Below are positions 47,201 to 52,710 of a DNA stretch of 52,710 nucleotides, in pieces (the stretch's first letter is position 1; the number at the start of each line of letters is the position of its first letter). This DNA comes from Fidelibacterota bacterium TCS55 (lineage in GTDB: Bacteria; Fidelibacterota; Marinisomatia; Marinisomatales; TCS55). A model generated the notes under the pieces. It was not told the origin of the DNA, did no database searches, and saw only the letters and a program-made list of their open reading frames with translations. A program made the position numbers and the translations under genes. The stretch is from positions 1 to 52,710 of the forward strand of contig LSCF01000003.1 in the NCBI GenBank assembly GCA_001577025.1, in the 5' to 3' direction.

Positions 47201-47464
47201 GGTCTCCCTGTGGAATCTGTATTTAAAGTGGGTGAAGGACGGCCAAATGTACTGGATGGGATCAAAAATGGAGAGGTGAATTTGGTGATCAACACGCCAA
47301 TGGGTGCTCAGGCACGTTATGATGAGGAGTCCATTGGTCGGGCCTGTATCCAAAAAGGAATTGAAGCCATCACCACACTATCCGGGGCAGAAGCAGCTGT
47401 GCGGGCCATCCGTTTGGGCGGAAGAAAAATTCAGGTAAAATCAATTCAAGAATACCATATTTAG
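44261..47464 (+). CDS. carB: Carbamoyl-phosphate synthase large subunit
   Basis: 1067 residues, full length. Two homologous ATP-grasp halves are visible: [20 protein letters not shown] and [20 protein letters not shown] for the pre-ATP domains, [16 protein letters not shown] and [16 protein letters not shown] for the nucleotide loops, [17 protein letters not shown] and [17 protein letters not shown] for the metal-binding loops. A C-terminal MGS-like allosteric domain (from about 935, [11 protein letters not shown] to the end) binds regulators in known enzymes. It uses ammonia from CarA with bicarbonate and two ATP. It lies 12 nt after the LolA-like gene. Confidence 0.98.
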   Translation: MPKRNDIESILIIGAGPIIIGQACEFDYSGTQATRALKEEGYRVILVNSNPATIMTDPNLADATYIEPITSEYVEAIIQKEKPDAILPTVGGQTGLNIAMDLHREGILEKYGVQLIGAQVDAIDKAEDRERFKEAMDAVGIDTAIGGFINSWDEAEAHLDKMQFPIIIRPSFTMGGTGGAVAYNYEEYQKLVENGLNASPINEVLIEESLLGWKEFELEVIRDKADNAIIICSIENFDPMGVHTGDSVTVAPAMTLTDKEFQQMRNWAILCLRTIGVETGGSNVQFAVNPENGRMIIIEMNPRVSRSSALASKATGFPIAKVAAKLAVGFTLDELPNDITGKTLAAFEPTIDYIITKVPRFDFEKFPSASGHLGVQMQSVGEVMSIGRTFRESVQKAYRSLEVGLDGLEPKPAAEGDPDVNRARSLDMSTLRYGTSFRLLKVRQALVEGQSIEDVFNVTKIDPWFLNQIKMLVDMNNVETLSNASLRKLKHNGFSDRQIGRMIGKKEKEIRAQRHDESVHPSYKVVDTCAAEFEAQTPYCYSTYDEENEIMPLEGKKVIILGGGPNRIGQGIEFDYCCVQAVFGLKDQGYKTIMVNCNPETVSTDFDLVDRLYFEPVTFEDVLNIVEFEKPEGVLVQFGGQTPLKIANALADAGVPIIGTSPKNIDLAEDREKFGTILKKLKIVCPQYGTGRTLDEVVSVAEKIGFPVLARPSYVLGGRAMEIVYSKEQLIDYISRNADVTEGHPILIDEFLEDAFEFDVDALCDGETVHIGAVMQHIEEAGIHSGDSACVLPPYRITTDAMDEIIRIAKALALELKVIGLINLQFAYKDGQVYVLEVNPRASRTVPFVSKTTDVPLARIASQLAVGAKLSKFKLKSWDENSHVAVKEAVLPFNKFPEESIFLSPEMKSTGEVMGISNSMGESFRRASISAGNKVPNSGTVFISVNDGDKLDIIPIARDLNEIGFKLIATSGTAKELKRNGLPVESVFKVGEGRPNVLDGIKNGEVNLVINTPMGAQARYDEESIGRACIQKGIEAITTLSGAEAAVRAIRLGGRKIQVKSIQEYHI

Positions 47465-47467
47465 GTG

Positions 47468-47499
47468 TTGGTTTACATTGAAAATATCCTTTAGCTTTG
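47468..47499 (+). promoter_or_regulatory. Candidate Bacteroidetes-type promoter before the arginine leader
   Basis: TTG (47468-47470), 21 nt, TAGCTTTG (47492-47499), fitting the TTG…TAnnTTTG pattern of Bacteroidetes housekeeping promoters. A start would fall near 47503-47507, leaving the leader ATG almost leaderless, which would explain the missing Shine-Dalgarno sequence. The match is short and may be chance; read-through from carB is the alternative. Confidence 0.3.
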
Positions 47500-47506
47500 T
47501 GCCGTT

Positions 47507-47575
47507 ATGTTAAAACTTCGACGAAATAATAGACAGAATCGCCGCCGCTCCAATCATTTGGGGGGACACCGGTAA
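47507..47575 (+). CDS. Arginine-rich leader peptide of the argGH attenuator
   Basis: A 22-codon frame starting MLKLRRNNRQNRRR and ending GGHR, followed by TAA at 47573-47575. Seven of 22 codons are Arg (R5, R6, R9, R12, R13, R14, R22), including a CGC-CGC-CGC run at 47540-47548. It lies just after carB and before a strong intrinsic terminator ahead of argG, the layout of amino-acid-attenuated operons such as his, trp and leu. The codons for L18-G19-G20 hold the GGGGGG that pairs with the terminator's 5' arm. No clear ribosome-binding site precedes it. It would sense charged tRNA-Arg by ribosome stalling. Confidence 0.72.
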   Translation: MLKLRRNNRQNRRRSNHLGGHR

Positions 47576-47627
47576 GGTCTATCAATACGTCATAAAAAAA
47601 TAGAATTTGATAAAAGCCCCCCGGATG
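47555..47627 (+). promoter_or_regulatory. Antiterminator helix of the arginine attenuator
   Basis: Bases 47555-47565 (CATTTGGGGGG) can pair with 47617-47627 (CCCCCCGGATG) in an unbroken 11-bp helix: six G-C, two G-U and three further Watson-Crick pairs. It uses the 5' arm and loop of the terminator, so the two structures exclude each other. A ribosome stalled at the CGC run (47540-47548) leaves the first strand free; one that reaches the stop at 47573 covers it. Confidence 0.65.
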
Positions 47628-47647
47628 TTCCGGCGGGCTTTTTTTTT
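47612..47647 (+). terminator. Intrinsic terminator/attenuator upstream of argG
   Basis: Stem 47612-47625 with 47629-47642 (5' arm AAAAGCCCCCCGGA, 3' arm TCCGGCGGGCTTTT), 14 positions with one internal C-C mismatch, loop TGT, and a run of nine T at 47639-47647. It lies 23 bases before the argG start, too close to be only the carB terminator. Confidence 0.92.
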
Positions 47648-47670
47648 GAAAAATATTAAAAGAGAAAATC

Positions 47671-48933
47671 ATGAATAAAGAGAAAATCATATTAGCATAT
47701 AGTGGCGGTTTAGATACCTCCATTATTTTAAAATGGTTGGTGAATAAAGGATATGAGGTCATTTGTTTTATTGGTGACGTGGGGCAGAAAGATGACTTCA
47801 AAGCTGTAGAAGAAAAAGCAATGGCTTTAGGTGCCTCCAAAGTATACATCAAGAATTTGCAAAAGGAATTTGTTACCGGTTATATTTTTCCGGCTTTGCA
47901 GGGAAATGCCCTTTATGAAGGTCGGTATCTGTTGGGAACATCCTTGGCTCGGCCGGTGCTTGCCAAAGCGCAAATTGATATTGCCCATGAAGAAGGTGCC
48001 ACCATTGTTTCCCATGGATCCACAGGGAAAGGTAATGACCAAGTTCGGTTTGAACTGGCTTACTATGCTTTGGATCCAAAAATTGGAGTCTTTTCACCGT
48101 GGAAGGATGTGGAATTTTTAGATCAATTTAAAGGGCGGAATGATTTGCTGGCATATGCTGATGAATGGGATATCCATGTGACGGCTACTAGGGAAAAGCC
48201 TTATAGTGAAGATGAAAACCTCATGCATATCAGTCATGAAGCCGGCGTATTGGAAGATCCCTCATCCCGCCCAGATGCCTCTGTATTCAGCATGACAAAT
48301 GGCATCGGCGATGCACCGGAGAAAGAATCGATTCTTGAAATTGAATTCAAGGATGGTATCCCAACCCAGATATCAAATTTAGATGATGGCACAGTAAAGA
48401 CAGATGGGTTGGATATGTTTCTTTATTTAAATGAAATGGGCAGTCTCCATGGAATTGGCCGTATCGATATGGTAGAAAACCGTTTCATTGGCATTAAATC
48501 TCGAGGAGTATATGAAACCCCAGGAGCAACCATCCTCTGGGAAGCCCACCGAGATTTAGAAGGGATTGCCATGGATAAAGAAGTGATGCACATTCGAGAT
48601 GGTCTCATTCCAAAATTCGCTGAATTGATATACAATGGATTTTGGTTTTCACCAGAAATGGATTTCTTGCTCACCTGCATCGCCAAGAGCCAAGAAGCGG
48701 TAGACGGTACAGTTCGAGTCGCCTTATTAAAAGGAAACGTCATTTCAATCGGACGTGAATCTCCCACTTCGCTCTATGATCAGGATATGTCCAGCATGGA
48801 TATTGAAGGAGGATTTGATGCGACCGATTCCCAAGGATTCATCAATATCAATGCCATTCGATTGAAAGCTCATAATTATGTTTTACAAAAAAGAAATCCA
48901 TACAAATGGAGGAAGGAAATCAGTAATGAGTAA
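47671..48933 (+). CDS. argG: Argininosuccinate synthase
   Basis: 420 residues, normal length. The ATP pyrophosphatase motif is [12 protein letters not shown] near the N-terminus. Further conserved segments are [36 protein letters not shown] and SRGVYETPG. It joins citrulline and aspartate using ATP. AAGAG lies before the ATG. It is the first full gene after the arginine attenuator and its stop overlaps the argH start region, so both are controlled together. Confidence 0.98.
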   Translation: MNKEKIILAYSGGLDTSIILKWLVNKGYEVICFIGDVGQKDDFKAVEEKAMALGASKVYIKNLQKEFVTGYIFPALQGNALYEGRYLLGTSLARPVLAKAQIDIAHEEGATIVSHGSTGKGNDQVRFELAYYALDPKIGVFSPWKDVEFLDQFKGRNDLLAYADEWDIHVTATREKPYSEDENLMHISHEAGVLEDPSSRPDASVFSMTNGIGDAPEKESILEIEFKDGIPTQISNLDDGTVKTDGLDMFLYLNEMGSLHGIGRIDMVENRFIGIKSRGVYETPGATILWEAHRDLEGIAMDKEVMHIRDGLIPKFAELIYNGFWFSPEMDFLLTCIAKSQEAVDGTVRVALLKGNVISIGRESPTSLYDQDMSSMDIEGGFDATDSQGFININAIRLKAHNYVLQKRNPYKWRKEISNE

Positions 48934-50116
48934 ACTTTGGGAAAAAGGTGTTTCACTGGATAAAGCCATTGAATCTTTTACTGTGGGAAATGATCCTGAA
49001 TTGGATCAAGTTTTGGTCCCCTACGATTGTAAAGCATCAAAAGCGCATGCGAATATGTTGGGGCAGAAGGGGTACCTTACCGATGAAGAAGTGAATCAGC
49101 TGATTTCAGCATTAGACCAAATTATCCGTCGTCATGAAAATGGTGAATTCAACATAGACATTTCCCAAGAAGATTGTCACACGGCCATTGAAGAATGCCT
49201 TGTAGAAGCCTTGGGTGAAATGGGTAAGAAAATTCATACGGCCCGATCCCGGAATGATCAAGTATTGACAGCACTTCGTCTCTATTACAAAGATGAATTG
49301 AGCGAAATCAATTCCCTTGCAAAAGCATGGATAGATGTGTTGACCCAATGCGGTGAGGAACACCAGGAAGTAGACTTTCCCGGATATACCCATATGCAAA
49401 AAGCCATGCCCTCATCCATCTCCATGTGGGCAAGTGCATATGCAGACTGTATGAAAGATGATGTCAACTCATTGATAATGGTTGCGTCTTTAATTGATCA
49501 ATCACCTTTGGGATCGGCAGCGGGATATGGTGTATCCATTGAAATTGATAAGGACATGACTGCAAAGGAATTGGGTTTTTCAAAGGTACAAGAGAACCCA
49601 ATTTATTGTCAATTGAGCCGGGGAAAATTTGAGTTGGCTTTGCTCCAGGCATTCAATCAGGTATTACTTACAATTAACCGATTGGCTTCAGATTTAATCC
49701 AATTTTCTATGTCTGAATTTGGTTATTTCTCACTACCGGAAGAATTCTGTACCGGAAGTTCAATCATGCCTCAGAAGAAAAACCCGGATGTATTGGAACT
49801 CCTTAGAGGCAGTTATCACATTCTCTTGGGATATGAGACACAGGTCAAAACGATTACATCCAATCTCATTTCAGGATATAATAGGGATATTCAATTATCG
49901 AAAGAGCCAGTAATGCGGAGTATCAAGTTAGCGAAAGATTGTTTGGGGATTTCGGCCGCAGTTGTTTCTGGGTTGTCCGTCAATAAGGATAAATGCAAAG
50001 CAGCTATGACCGGCGAATTGTATGCCACAGAAAAAGCGTATGAAATGGTGAAAGAAGGGGTTCCCTTTAGGGAAGCCTATAAAAAGGTGGCGGAATTACT
50101 CCGAGAGGGAGATTAG
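48926..50116 (+). CDS. argH: Argininosuccinate lyase, short form
   Basis: The start is at 48926 (396 residues): the ATG overlaps the end of argG and is preceded by GGAGGAAGGA. The frame back to 48878 lies inside argG. The family signature is [20 protein letters not shown]; other conserved parts are [17 protein letters not shown] and [18 protein letters not shown]. It splits argininosuccinate to arginine and fumarate. Most ArgH proteins have about 450 residues or more; this one stops right after [13 protein letters not shown], without the usual C-terminal extension. Its last 21 bases overlap aroQ on the other strand. Confidence 0.96.
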   Translation: MSKLWEKGVSLDKAIESFTVGNDPELDQVLVPYDCKASKAHANMLGQKGYLTDEEVNQLISALDQIIRRHENGEFNIDISQEDCHTAIEECLVEALGEMGKKIHTARSRNDQVLTALRLYYKDELSEINSLAKAWIDVLTQCGEEHQEVDFPGYTHMQKAMPSSISMWASAYADCMKDDVNSLIMVASLIDQSPLGSAAGYGVSIEIDKDMTAKELGFSKVQENPIYCQLSRGKFELALLQAFNQVLLTINRLASDLIQFSMSEFGYFSLPEEFCTGSSIMPQKKNPDVLELLRGSYHILLGYETQVKTITSNLISGYNRDIQLSKEPVMRSIKLAKDCLGISAAVVSGLSVNKDKCKAAMTGELYATEKAYEMVKEGVPFREAYKKVAELLREGD

Positions 50117-50527
50117 TTTATTTAAGCCGATCAAATATCCTGATTTTCCTTTCCCGGATATTTGTTTGATACATACATCCTTGATAACGGATACTTTTCG
50201 AAAGACTTCACGGTTGTAAATATCGCTTAAGTGTACTTCTACGGTTGGGATATTCACCGATGCAATGGCATCCCGCAATGCAAAAGAATAGTGGGTTAAG
50301 GCGCCGGGATTGATAATGATACCATCCATATTGCCCATCGTTTCATGGAGGCGATCAATAATATTACCCTCATGGTTGGATTGATACCATTCGATATGAT
50401 GGCCATCTGATTCAGCCTGATCATTCAGCCATTTTTCAATATCTGAAAGCGTTTCATGACCATAAACATCAGGTTCACGAGTACCGAGTAAATTTAAATT
50501 TGGACCATTGATTACCAGAATATTCAA
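50096..50527 (-). CDS. aroQ: 3-dehydroquinate dehydratase, type II
   Basis: 143 residues, normal length. Type II dehydroquinase motifs are NGPNLNLLGTREPDVYG with the active-site Tyr, WYQSNHEGNIIDRLHE, INPGALTHYSFALRDAI and VEVHLSDIYNREVFR. It dehydrates 3-dehydroquinate in the shikimate pathway. It is the last gene of the operon; its ATG overlaps the aroB stop (ATGA at 50524-50527). The 3' end overlaps argH. Confidence 0.97.
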   Translation of the reverse strand: MNILVINGPNLNLLGTREPDVYGHETLSDIEKWLNDQAESDGHHIEWYQSNHEGNIIDRLHETMGNMDGIIINPGALTHYSFALRDAIASVNIPTVEVHLSDIYNREVFRKVSVIKDVCIKQISGKGKSGYLIGLNKLISLSE

Positions 50528-51594
50528 TAGAGCACCTTTAATGATTCTTGAATTAAATCCGCTGTAACATCAATTGAAGTCGTTGCATTTCCGAGCCCAT
50601 CTAAAACGACAAAGCTTAGGACTCCTTTTTCAGATTTTTTATCTGTTTTAATATATGGCATGAGATGATTCCCATTTATGTGACGCAATTCGGGTAGGGG
50701 TAAGCGATTAATTGTTTCAACCAATGTTGATTGTTCTTTTTTCATTAGTAATCCAAGCTTTTGAGAAATATATCCGGCACATTTCATGCCAAGTGCGACC
50801 GCTTCACCATGTCGAATCTTTCCATATCCCAAGTGAGATTCCAGGGCATGTCCTATGGTGTGACCAAAATTTAGGATGCGGCGAAGATCACCCTCATGTT
50901 CATCTTTTGAAACCACTTCCGCTTTAATTTCACAAGAACGGGCAATGGCATCTTCATATGGAAAAGTATCTAAGTTTTCCATCCATTTCGCCGTATCATT
51001 TAGGAAATCCTGATCCCAAATTGCACCATATTTAATCACTTCACCCAGTCCGGCAATCACTTCTTCTTTTGGGAGTGAATCTAAAATATTAGGGTCAACG
51101 AATACACCCTTTGGTTGATAAATGGACCCAACCAAGTTTTTTCCTTCAGCAATGTTTATCCCTGTTTTCCCACCAATGGCTGAGTCTACCATGGCCAATA
51201 ATGTGGTGGGAATTTGAAAATATTCGATTCCGCGCATAAAAGATGAGGCAACAAATCCGGCCACGTCCCCGACCACACCACCACCCAAAGCAAGTATTGT
51301 TGAAGATCGGTCACAGTTTAATTCAACCATTTGGCTTACAACCCGACTGAATTCATTCATACTTTTTGCAGCCTCACCAACAGGCAGTGTTATAAAATCA
51401 ATGTTATAACCGCCTTCTTTTAGCTGGTTCATGAGATCAAAACCGAATAACTCCATCAGGTTATACTGAGAAATAATCACCCATTTTTGGCCATGATTAT
51501 AATCGGATAACATGGAATCCATTTGCTGCATTAATCCCGATTTCACATGAATCGGATAAGAACGATGGCCCAAGTTTACTTGAATAGACTTCAT
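50524..51594 (-). CDS. aroB: 3-dehydroquinate synthase
   Basis: 356 residues, normal length. NAD-binding and active-site segments are visible: TILALGGGVVGDVAGFVASS, RGIEYFQIPTTLLAMVDSAI, GGKTGIN, KNLVGSIYQP, and the metal-binding His residues in LNFGHTIGHALE and RHGEAVALGM. It converts DAHP to 3-dehydroquinate. ATGA overlap with aroK upstream (51591-51594). Confidence 0.97.
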   Translation of the reverse strand: MKSIQVNLGHRSYPIHVKSGLMQQMDSMLSDYNHGQKWVIISQYNLMELFGFDLMNQLKEGGYNIDFITLPVGEAAKSMNEFSRVVSQMVELNCDRSSTILALGGGVVGDVAGFVASSFMRGIEYFQIPTTLLAMVDSAIGGKTGINIAEGKNLVGSIYQPKGVFVDPNILDSLPKEEVIAGLGEVIKYGAIWDQDFLNDTAKWMENLDTFPYEDAIARSCEIKAEVVSKDEHEGDLRRILNFGHTIGHALESHLGYGKIRHGEAVALGMKCAGYISQKLGLLMKKEQSTLVETINRLPLPELRHINGNHLMPYIKTDKKSEKGVLSFVVLDGLGNATTSIDVTADLIQESLKVLY

Positions 51595-52088
51595 GATTGG
51601 ATTTGTTGTATAATTTGTGAAGATACTGCTTCAGGCGTTTGGTCTGCATCGACTGATAAGTGGGCTGTGCTCAAGTAATGGTCTTTTCTTTTATTCCAAA
51701 TTTTGGTCAATTCCTGAACCCTTTCTTTATTTTGGAGAAGGGGGCGATCAATAGCATTATGGAGACGATTTGCTAACTCATTTAGAGAAGCCTGGAGCAT
51801 GACAACTTTTCCTGATGCATTAAGGAATTTTCTATTTTCTTCCGATAAAACAATTCCCCCGCTGCAAGCCACGATAACAGTGAAATCCTCCATATGCCTC
51901 AATGCTTTAGATTCTAAAATTCGAAAGTGAGATTCACCATTTTCTTTAAAAATATCTGATATAGATTTATTGTTTTTCACTTCAATATAATGGTCCAAAT
52001 CCACAAAAGGCATTTTCATCTTTTTGGCGAGAAGTTTCCCCACTGTTGATTTGCCCGATCCCATCATGCCGATTAAGTAAATGTTCAT
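51591..52088 (-). CDS. aroK: Shikimate kinase
   Basis: 165 residues. P-loop GMMGSGKSTVGK at the N-terminus; DLDHYIE is the shikimate/Mg site; ILESKALRHM and CSGGIVLSEENR (the GG-G region) are the substrate-binding parts; RPLLQ is the lid Arg. It phosphorylates shikimate. The start overlaps the aroC stop by one base (TAATG), so the pathway genes aroC-aroK-aroB-aroQ are translationally linked. Confidence 0.96.
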   Translation of the reverse strand: MNIYLIGMMGSGKSTVGKLLAKKMKMPFVDLDHYIEVKNNKSISDIFKENGESHFRILESKALRHMEDFTVIVACSGGIVLSEENRKFLNASGKVVMLQASLNELANRLHNAIDRPLLQNKERVQELTKIWNKRKDHYLSTAHLSVDADQTPEAVSSQIIQQIQS

Positions 52089-52474
52089 TAATATTTTGCA
52101 GTCGCTTCCATGTGGGCTTTGAGTTGACTCATCGAATCGCCGCCAAATTTTTCGAGAAGTGCATCAGCCAAAACGAAACATAACATGCTTTCTGCGATGA
52201 TTGACGCAGCCGGTACTGCACAAGAATCTGTCCGTTCTTTATGAGCATCCTTTTCTTCTTTAGAGTGGATATCAACAGATCGCAAAGGTTTAACCAAAGT
52301 GGGGATTGGTTTCATGGCCATTCGCAGGACAATGGGCTGGGCATTACTCATGCCCCCTTCAATCCCACCGGCATTATTAGAGTAGCGTGTAAATGATTCA
52401 CCATCATGACCGATCTCGTCATGGACTTCGCTGCCAAATCTTTCTGCACCATTAAAGTGCCTGTCAATGAAAGC
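52088..52474 (-). CDS. aroC: Chorismate synthase, C-terminal fragment (5' part replaced)
   Basis: About 128 C-terminal residues of chorismate synthase: GAERFGSEVHDEIG, NNAGGIEGGMSNAQPIVLRM, KPIPTLVKPLRSVDI, RTDSCAVPAASIIAES. It makes chorismate from EPSP using reduced FMN. The homology is clear down from about 52450 and fades near 52474; upstream DNA codes for a different protein in another frame. An intact gene would need some 240 more residues. So the gene is broken here, probably by an assembly join at the window's end, though a rearrangement is possible. Confidence 0.85.
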   Translation of the reverse strand, partial: AFIDRHFNGAERFGSEVHDEIGHDGESFTRYSNNAGGIEGGMSNAQPIVLRMAMKPIPTLVKPLRSVDIHSKEEKDAHKERTDSCAVPAASIIAESMLCFVLADALLEKFGGDSMSQLKAHMEATAKY

Positions 52475-52710
52475 CTGTTGCCAAGGTTCTGAAATTGAAT
52501 CTTTGCCTGTAGATATTGCTGTTCAGTTCTGTCAAGACTGTTTTTTGAAGCAAATTGATTTTTACTCAGTTCTTTGACTCTTTTCAACTCCTTTTCAACA
52601 AGTTTCAAATTGGCACTCGAGAGTTTGATATCATTGTTCAGATTTATAATATCCTGTTTTAAATTCTCAATATCTGTCTTTGCCTGTCTTATTCTAACCT
52701 TTCCTGTCTG
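52462..52710 (-). CDS. Membrane fusion protein (HlyD/RND-efflux adaptor) fragment
   Basis: The minus-strand frame is open from base 52710 inward: QTGKVRIRQAKTDIENLKQD, LSSANLKLVEKELKRVKELS, FASKNSLDRTEQQYLQAKIQ, NLGNRLSLT. This is the coiled-coil hairpin of periplasmic adaptor subunits (pattern LxxxxFxSKxxLDxxxxxYxxAK…LxxxLSLT). After LSLT the lipoyl/beta-barrel region should follow, but the DNA switches to chorismate synthase in a different frame. The frame continues meaninglessly to 52348. Both ends are therefore missing. Confidence 0.78.

Noticed and set aside
47580-47612. TATCAA-N21-TTGATA inverted repeat in the argG leader as an ArgR-type operator
   Set aside because: Short AT-rich arms with a long spacer, lying inside the attenuator RNA; more likely part of RNA folding or chance.
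50132-50164. Inverted repeat CAAATATCC/GGATATTTG as an argH terminator
   Set aside because: It is a 9-bp stem with a 15-nt loop inside the aroQ coding region and has no T-run on either strand; too weak to call.
52348-52608. A real fusion of efflux adaptor and chorismate synthase
   Set aside because: The two parts are in different frames, and after LSLT the adaptor frame reads out-of-frame AroC sequence.

Overview
The window is about 52.7 kb of gene-dense bacterial DNA with moderate-to-low GC and no stretch over 300 bases without a gene. It most resembles the FCB superphylum, probably Candidatus Marinimicrobia (SAR406 / Neomarinimicrobiota). The reasons are the C-terminal sorting signatures (LSQNYPNPFNP and AQNIPNPFNP), the many Sec-exported proteins of unknown function, the peptidase/penicillin-acylase repertoire and tight operons with ATGA overlaps. 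The lineage is an inference. I recognised no tRNA, rRNA, transposase or CRISPR array. Both ends cut genes. The right end joins a chorismate synthase fragment to an unrelated membrane-fusion-protein fragment, which looks like an assembly chimera or a rearrangement.

Left part (1-16 kb). A partial exported protein leaves the window on the minus strand. A plus-strand operon (573-6756) carries a HAD phosphatase, a penicillin-acylase-family Ntn hydrolase, an S9 peptidase, a secreted propeller-like protein and a small membrane protein. It converges on a minus-strand operon (10692-6776) with a PQQ-type sugar dehydrogenase, a small unknown protein, an ABC-2 ATPase and permease, and an outer-membrane barrel candidate. 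Further minus-strand genes encode three exported unknowns and LigA, then a TPR/SLH lipoprotein.

Middle (16-40 kb, plus strand) is an envelope/surface region. It has two FlgT/LPP20-like exported proteins, a TlpA-like thioredoxin, a CsgG-like protein, and a 3993-codon exoprotein with four tandem FN3 + beta-helix units and a frameshifted sorting domain. A second operon follows: a CsgG-like paralogue, a 1338-residue exoprotein with a cytochrome-like N-terminus, a FecR-domain protein, and a CHASE2 adenylate cyclase. Each of the three transcription units starts with a CRP/FNR-like dyad, so a cAMP-linked surface regulon is a reasonable hypothesis.

Right part (40-52 kb). An ornithine-cyclodeaminase-family gene precedes an arginine/pyrimidine block: carA, an ABC-2 transporter pair, a LolA-like protein, carB, argG and argH. 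Between carB and argG lies what reads as a complete arginine attenuator: a 22-codon leader peptide with seven Arg codons, an intrinsic terminator, and an 11-bp alternative helix able to capture the terminator's 5' arm. Convergent to argH is a minus-strand shikimate operon (aroC fragment, aroK, aroB, aroQ).
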